Positions 14,358 to 18,282 of a stretch of 18,282 bases of DNA are shown one piece after another. The DNA is from Phenylobacterium sp. CCH9-H3 (GTDB lineage: Bacteria > Pseudomonadota > Alphaproteobacteria > Caulobacterales > Caulobacteraceae). The translations under genes were made by a program, and so were the position numbers. Location: the NCBI RefSeq assembly GCF_001557235.1, contig NZ_LSJI01000255.1, positions 1 through 18,282 of the forward strand. The letters are read 5' to 3'. The notes under the pieces were generated by a model. That model did not search any database. It was not told where the DNA came from and worked only from the letters and a program-made list of their open reading frames with translations. Position 1 is the first letter of the stretch. Every line of letters begins with the position of its first letter.

Positions 14358-14370
14358 GATTGTAACAATC
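14358..14370. promoter_or_regulatory. Palindrome in the divergent glycosyltransferase/ATP-grasp spacer
   Basis: GATTGTAACAATC is a perfect 6-1-6 inverted repeat in a 67-base divergent spacer. It is much more AT-rich than its surroundings and could be an operator for both directions or overlap a -10 element. Confidence 0.45.
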
Positions 14371-14387
14371 CGATGCTAGGGCGCCGG

Positions 14388-15539
14388 ATGGGGTACGATC
14401 GGCTCTACTTCCTCAAGAAGGCCTACGCGATCTATCCGGGCGTGCTGGCGCCGGTGAGCGGCGGCTTCCTGGCCGATCACTATCGGCGGCGGCGGGCGAA
14501 GCGCGGGGCGCTCCGCGCCGTCCTGGACGCCGCGGTGGGCCTGGGTTTCCGCGCCTGGATTCCGTGGCGGGCCCGCAAGGTGCAGCGGAAGTTCGGGCTG
14601 GACCCGGCGTGGCGGGCGCGGGCGGTCCAGATCGCCCGGGCGCGGTTCGCCGACCCGCAGGACGTGGCCCTGTTCCGGATCGAGCAGGCCGCGGCGCTGG
14701 ACGGCTATATCCGCCGCTTCGAGGATGCGGCCCTCAACAAGCGTATCAACCCACTCGGCTGGACCGCGGGCTGCGCCCTTGCCGACAAGGCGCTGTTCTA
14801 CGAACGGTGCCGCGCCGCCGGCCTGCCGCATCCGGAGGTCGTGGCGATCGTTACGCGGGACCGCTTGGCGCCCGGCGCCGATCCGGCGGGCCGCGAGCTG
14901 GTCGCCAAGCCGGCCCTCGGCGAAGGCGGCGACGGCCTGACGGTGCTGGGCGCGTTCGCGAACGCCGCCGACCTGGCCGCCCGGCTGCCCGAGGCCCTGA
15001 GGGCCGCGCGCGGGTCCTTCGTGGTGCAGCCGCGCGTCGCCACCCATCCAGCCCTGTGCGACCTTGCGCTGGGCGCCCTGCCCACCGTCCGGGTGGTGAC
15101 CATCCTGGACGAGGCGGGCGCGCCGGAAGTGGTCAGCGCGACGTTCCGCTTCGCCTCGGACCCGGCGGCCCGGGTGGACAACATGAAGGCCGGCGGCCTG
15201 ATCTCGGCGGTTGACCTGGCGGACGGCGCCCTCGGTCTTGCCTGCAAGGGCTATGGCGGGGGCGATCACGAAACGCATCCGGTGACGGGCGCCCCGATCG
15301 TGGGCTGCAGGCTGCCCGACTGGGACGGCGTGAAGGCGCTGGCGGTCCGGGCCCATGCGGGCGCCTTCGGCGACTACGTGCTCGTCGGCTGGGACATCGC
15401 CATGACGCCGGAGGGCCCCCTGCTGATCGAGGGCAACGGCAAGCCCGGCGTCCTGATGCCCCAGCGCGCCGCCCGGCGGGGCCTGGGCGAGGGCCGCTAC
15501 GGCGAGCTGCTCGCTCATCATCTTGCCAACAAAGCGTAG
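14388..15539 (+). CDS. Sugar-transfer-associated ATP-grasp protein (PF14397 type)
   Basis: 383 residues from ATG at 14388, with AGGG eight bases upstream. Earlier in-frame starts at 14373 (ATG) and 14337 (GTG) have no ribosome binding site. A basic N-terminal region (RRRRAKRG, then WIPWRARKVQRKFG) precedes the ATP-grasp fold. Landmarks are LVAKPALGEGGDGLTV (171-186, ATP-binding Lys and glycine loop), SFVVQPRVATHPAL (210-223), LPTVRVVT (231-238), RVDNMKAGGLISAVDL (262-277), RLPDWDGVKAL (308-318), VGWDIAMTPEGPLLIEGN (333-350, metal ligands). These match the ATPgrasp_ST family found near glycosyltransferases in polysaccharide loci. Expected chemistry is ATP-dependent ligation of a carboxylate to an amine, alcohol or thiol; the substrates are unknown. 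Confidence 0.87.
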   Translation: MGYDRLYFLKKAYAIYPGVLAPVSGGFLADHYRRRRAKRGALRAVLDAAVGLGFRAWIPWRARKVQRKFGLDPAWRARAVQIARARFADPQDVALFRIEQAAALDGYIRRFEDAALNKRINPLGWTAGCALADKALFYERCRAAGLPHPEVVAIVTRDRLAPGADPAGRELVAKPALGEGGDGLTVLGAFANAADLAARLPEALRAARGSFVVQPRVATHPALCDLALGALPTVRVVTILDEAGAPEVVSATFRFASDPAARVDNMKAGGLISAVDLADGALGLACKGYGGGDHETHPVTGAPIVGCRLPDWDGVKALAVRAHAGAFGDYVLVGWDIAMTPEGPLLIEGNGKPGVLMPQRAARRGLGEGRYGELLAHHLANKA

Positions 15540-15634
15540 CGGAGACGTCACGCCGGCCCGGTACCTCAGGACGGAGGGCCCGTCGTCCCGGAGTCGGCCA
15601 TGGGGAGCCGACCGCTCGCCGGTCCACGGATGGG

Positions 15635-15638
15635 GGAG
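15635..15638 (+). promoter_or_regulatory. Ribosome binding site fixing the start of the Ddl-like gene
   Basis: GGAG within a GGGGGAGAA run (15632-15640) lies six bases before the ATG at 15645. It favours this start over the in-frame ATGs at 15600 and 15630. The run overlaps a GANTC site (15638-15642). Confidence 0.65.
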
Positions 15639-15644
15639 AATCCG

Positions 15645-16670
15645 ATGAGCCGTCACCCGGCGCCGCGAAGCATTCCGGCGAGCCTCAAGCGCGCCCTCAG
15701 GATCCTGTTCATCGCCAAACACGCCCGCTGGGAGGGCGGCCTGCACCCGGAGGACGGCACGCACGCCACCTATCACCGCGAGATGCGGACGACGCTCGAG
15801 GCCATGGGCCTGAACCTGATGCTCGCCGACGACTACCGGGTGCTGTTCGACGAGCCGCTGGTGGACTTCGTCTTCCCGCTCCTGAACCGCGGCGGCTTCC
15901 TCAATTCCGAGATGATGCTGCCCCTGCTGTGCGAGCGGCAGGGAGTGCCGTACCTGGGCGCCAGCCCGATCCTGCGTGGCCTCGCCGACGACAAGCACCT
16001 CAGCAAGCGCGCCGCCGCGGCCCGCGGCGTCCCGACCGCGCCCTGGGCCGTCTTCCGCCAGGGCGCGCCGATCGACGAGGCTCAGGTCCCACCGGCCGAA
16101 CGCTATGTGATCAAGCCGAACGCCAGCTCCGCCAGCTGGGGGGTCGGCGACGCCTACGACTGGGCGGGCGTCCAGTCCGCGGTCATCCGCCTGCACGAGG
16201 AGGGCCACGACGCCATCGTCGAGCCCTTCATCGAGGGCCACGACATCGAGGTCTCCGTCGTCACCGTCGACGGCGCGCCTGTGATCCTGCCGACCCAGAT
16301 CGTCGAGCAGGCCGATCCGGGCCTGCTGCGCACCTACCAGGAGAAGCGCAACCTCACCGCGGGCCAGGCGTACGAGATCCGGCCCCTGGCCGACCCGCAG
16401 GTGCTGGCCACGGTCGAAGCGCGGGCGCGCGAGATGATGCGGGAGTTCACGCCTTTCGACTACGGGCGCTTCGAGTTCCGGCTCGACGTGACCAGGGGCG
16501 CGATCCAGTTCCTGGAGGTGAACCTCAACTGCAATCTCTGGTCACGGAAGACCATCGCCATGGCGGCCGCCCAGATCGGCTGGAGCCACGCCGAACTGAT
16601 CGAGACCATCCTGACCGAGAGCCTGCGCCGCCAGGGCCTCTTGAGACAGCGGTTCGATGTCGCGGCCTGA
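15645..16670 (+). CDS. D-alanine-D-alanine ligase-like ATP-grasp enzyme
   Basis: 341 residues. The Ddl three-domain ATP-grasp layout is visible: an N-terminal Rossmann-like part with PYLGASPILRGLADDKHLSK (102-121), the ATP-binding Lys157 in RYVIKPNASSASWGVG, EPFIEGHDIEVSVV (193-206), and the metal site EFRLDVTRGAIQFLEVN (277-293), with Glu277, Glu291 and Asn293 aligning with Asp257, Glu270 and Asn272 of E. coli DdlB. The usual Ddl motif after EVN, T-x-PG-x-T, is replaced by LNCNLWSRKT, so the second substrate is probably not D-Ala. It lies 105 bases after the other ATP-grasp gene and overlaps the nucleotidyltransferase gene by 14 bases. A true cell-wall Ddl is unlikely. Confidence 0.85.
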   Translation: MSRHPAPRSIPASLKRALRILFIAKHARWEGGLHPEDGTHATYHREMRTTLEAMGLNLMLADDYRVLFDEPLVDFVFPLLNRGGFLNSEMMLPLLCERQGVPYLGASPILRGLADDKHLSKRAAAARGVPTAPWAVFRQGAPIDEAQVPPAERYVIKPNASSASWGVGDAYDWAGVQSAVIRLHEEGHDAIVEPFIEGHDIEVSVVTVDGAPVILPTQIVEQADPGLLRTYQEKRNLTAGQAYEIRPLADPQVLATVEARAREMMREFTPFDYGRFEFRLDVTRGAIQFLEVNLNCNLWSRKTIAMAAAQIGWSHAELIETILTESLRRQGLLRQRFDVAA

Positions 16671-17460
16671 CGTCCCGCCGTTCACGGCGATCGTGCTGGC
16701 CGCGCAGAGGGACGGGCGCGTCGATCCCGTGGCCGCCGAGGCTGGGTTCGCTAACAAGAGCCTGGCTCCGATCCAGGGCGCGCCGCTGGTCCGCCACGTG
16801 GTCGACGCCCTGCTCGCGACGCCCGGCCTCGCCCGGATCCGCATCGTCGTGGAGCTGCAGGCCGAAGCGGCCGTCGCCGAGGCCATGCCCCGCGGGACGC
16901 CGGTGGACTTCGTGACCGCGGCCGACAATCTGGCCGACAGCGTCCATGCCGCTGCGGTCGGGGTCGGCGGTCCCATGCTCATCACGACCTCGGACAACGT
17001 GCTGCTGACGCCGGGCGCGGTCCAGGCGGTGCTGGCCCCGTTGGCGGCGGGCGCGGACGTGACCCTGGCCGTGGCGACGCGGGCCGCGGTCCTGGCCGCG
17101 CACCCAGAGGGTCAGCGCCGGTTCTACCGCTTCGCCGACGACGCCTATTCCAACTGCAACCTCTACGCCCTGGCCGGACCCCGTGCGCTGCGGGCGGCGG
17201 AGAGCTTCCGCAGCGGGGGGCAGTTCGCCAAGAAGCCGCTGCGGATGATCGCCGCCCTGGGGCCCGTCAACCTGGCGCTCATGCTGCTCGGGCGGCTGAC
17301 CCTGGTCGGCGCGCTTCGACGGGTTTCCCGCGGCTTCGGACTGCGGGTCGAGCCGGTGGTGCTGGCGGACGGATCGCACGCCATCGACGTGGATAACGCC
17401 CGCACCTTCGCCTGCGCCGACGCCCTGCTGGCGCGCCGGCGGCAGGCGCTTGCCGCCTAA
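16657..17460 (+). CDS. MobA-like NTP transferase (GT-A fold nucleotidyltransferase)
   Basis: 267 residues. TAIVLAAQRDGRVDP (10-24), NKSLAPIQGAPLVRHVVDAL (33-52) and LITTSDNVLLTP (108-119, with metal-binding Asp113) correspond to the LAAGxGxR, K-x-L...G-x-P-L and D-x-x sites of nucleotidyltransferases. The glycine-rich loop is degenerate (AAQRDGRVDP, not AAGxGxRM). A hydrophobic stretch ALGPVNLALMLLGRLTL (200-216) may touch the membrane. Members attach an NMP to a phosphosugar, phosphoalcohol or molybdopterin; the neighbours make a surface glycoconjugate precursor more likely than molybdenum cofactor. The ATG lies 14 bases inside the preceding gene, indicating translational coupling. Its TAA stop overlaps the convergent gene stop. 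Confidence 0.82.
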   Translation: MSRPDVPPFTAIVLAAQRDGRVDPVAAEAGFANKSLAPIQGAPLVRHVVDALLATPGLARIRIVVELQAEAAVAEAMPRGTPVDFVTAADNLADSVHAAAVGVGGPMLITTSDNVLLTPGAVQAVLAPLAAGADVTLAVATRAAVLAAHPEGQRRFYRFADDAYSNCNLYALAGPRALRAAESFRSGGQFAKKPLRMIAALGPVNLALMLLGRLTLVGALRRVSRGFGLRVEPVVLADGSHAIDVDNARTFACADALLARRRQALAA

Positions 17461-18282
17461 CCCAGCCCCAGGTTCGAGAGCCAGGCGTAGAGCACCGACT
17501 CGCGGCGCTCCGCCGTCTGGATGTCGGTCATCAGGGTCGACAGGCGGCCCTTGCCGTTGTCGCGCGCGGCGATGACCGACTGGTTGTAGGCGCGGATGTT
17601 GCTGGGGCCGACCGGAGCGGGCGGCGGCGGCGCGGGGCGCGCAGCGGCGCCCTTGCCGCGGGCCCCGCCCCTGGCGGCGGTCTGGACCGGCGCGGATCCC
17701 GGCGGGCCGACTTCCGAGGCGCGGACGTAGCCCGTCTGGCCGCCCACCTCGACTTCCCACCAGCCGCCGTCGGCGGCGGCGATCCTGGCCTGCAGTGCGC
17801 TTCCGACCGGCAGGCTCTTCACAGGCGCGGCGGACGCCACGGGCGCCGAGCGGACGACGGCCGCCTTGACGGTCACCAGCTCCGGCGGGGCCGCGGCGGG
17901 CGGGGCGGAGGACGCCTCGCCGGATGCGCCGGCGCCTGAGCCCTTGGGCATCGACAACTTGGTCACCGCGGGCGCGGCGGCATAGGCCGGCGCCTGGGAA
18001 CCCAGGACCTCGGCCTCGGAGGTCCCGTCGGTCATGGCCCGGCCCTGGGTGAAGGTCTTGGCCATGTTGGTATGCTGATCGACGACGCCGCCGGTGAGGT
18101 CGATGTCCTTTTTGAGCGCGCTGGTGAGCTCGGTGCGCTCGCGCCGGATCGCCTTGCGGTCCTTGTCGTTGCTGGCGGTGGCCAGGCGGTTGTTGATATC
18201 GGTGAGCTGCGCCGAGCGGCATTCCACGAGGGCCGCCCCGCTGTCGGCGATGGAGCGGCTGACGGTCAGCTGCCGGCCGGCG
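17457..18282 (-). CDS. SH3-domain protein (partial, N-terminus outside window)
   Basis: The frame is open from the stop at 17457 to the window end, without a clear start; residues AGRQLTVSRSIADSGAAL precede the GTG at 18227, so that codon is probably internal. The visible 275 codons contain a charged helical region (LTDINNRLATASNDKDRKAI, RERTELTSALKKDIDL), likely coiled-coil. An Ala/Pro-rich linker follows, then a bacterial SH3 domain (VKAAVVRSAPVASAAPVKSL through WWEVEVGGQTGYVRASEVG), a second basic Ala/Pro-rich linker, and a short C-terminal helix ending LYAWLSNLGLG. It looks like an envelope protein, but its signal sequence, if any, is outside the window. It is convergent with the nucleotidyltransferase, sharing four bases. 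Confidence 0.8.
   Translation of the reverse strand, partial: AGRQLTVSRSIADSGAALVECRSAQLTDINNRLATASNDKDRKAIRRERTELTSALKKDIDLTGGVVDQHTNMAKTFTQGRAMTDGTSEAEVLGSQAPAYAAAPAVTKLSMPKGSGAGASGEASSAPPAAAPPELVTVKAAVVRSAPVASAAPVKSLPVGSALQARIAAADGGWWEVEVGGQTGYVRASEVGPPGSAPVQTAARGGARGKGAAARPAPPPPAPVGPSNIRAYNQSVIAARDNGKGRLSTLMTDIQTAERRESVLYAWLSNLGLG

Noticed and set aside
14376..16241. A 621-codon open frame on the minus strand
   Set aside because: It is antisense to the two ATP-grasp genes, which have clear family motifs. Its composition (Arg, Gly, His, Asp-rich, no motif) is typical of shadow frames in GC-rich DNA.
15645..16670. Annotation as the essential cell-wall D-Ala-D-Ala ligase
   Set aside because: The acceptor-loop motif is replaced and the gene is not in a mur/fts context, so only a Ddl-like family call is made.
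16525..18222. A 565-codon minus-strand frame covering the nucleotidyltransferase
   Set aside because: It crosses two well-supported genes in the wrong frame and shows no recognisable domain.

Overview
The window reads as a stretch of high-GC alphaproteobacterial chromosome, most likely Caulobacterales (Caulobacter or Phenylobacterium type). That placement is inferred from gene content: fabA-fabB-fabI in a row, a chaperedoxin with an intact WCGPC site, a freestanding ProXp-ala-type editing protein, a PEPxxWA-CTERM protein and GANTC (CcrM-type) sites near promoters. I see no insertion sequence, phage gene, integrase or CRISPR array, and base composition looks even throughout.

Layout. (1) 1-1140: the 5' part of a D-2-hydroxyacid dehydrogenase on the minus strand, divergent from a secreted bacterial-SH3 protein. 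(2) 1198-4071: type II fatty acid synthesis genes fabA and fabB, a 59-codon cysteine-rich OXLD1-like gene, and fabI. (3) 4084-7430, minus strand: a tight efflux operon (HlyD/EmrA adaptor, 14-TM EmrB-type pump, TetR regulator). Its promoter is straddled by two TGGAC/GTCCA palindromes. (4) 7594-8841: a UbiH/UbiF/COQ6-family flavin hydroxylase, convergent with the next block. (5) 8842-11199, minus strand: a ProXp-ala-like deacylase, a thioredoxin-TPR chaperedoxin (CnoX), a Lon N-domain protein and a Trm112-like zinc peptide, largely a protein quality-control set. (6) 11396-13168: a PEPxxWA-CTERM exported protein followed by two strong hairpins, a DUF6065-like protein and tRNA-Gly(GCC). (7) 13172-17460: a GT4 glycosyltransferase divergent from an apparent operon of a sugar-transfer-associated ATP-grasp protein, a D-Ala-D-Ala-ligase-like ATP-grasp protein and a MobA-like nucleotidyltransferase. 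(8) 17457-18282, minus strand: an SH3-domain protein that runs off the window.

How the genes fit together. Blocks 2 and 4 serve membrane lipids and quinones. Block 3 is self-regulated drug or toxicant export. Block 5 is translation fidelity and protein homeostasis. Block 7 is the best candidate for an uncharacterised pathway: two ATP-grasp enzymes of different families, a nucleotide-activating enzyme and a glycosyltransferase suggest assembly or decoration of a cell-surface glycoconjugate, but the product cannot be read from the sequence. The other regions are mostly housekeeping, with some notable regulatory palindromes and terminators. No intergenic stretch exceeds 300 bases.
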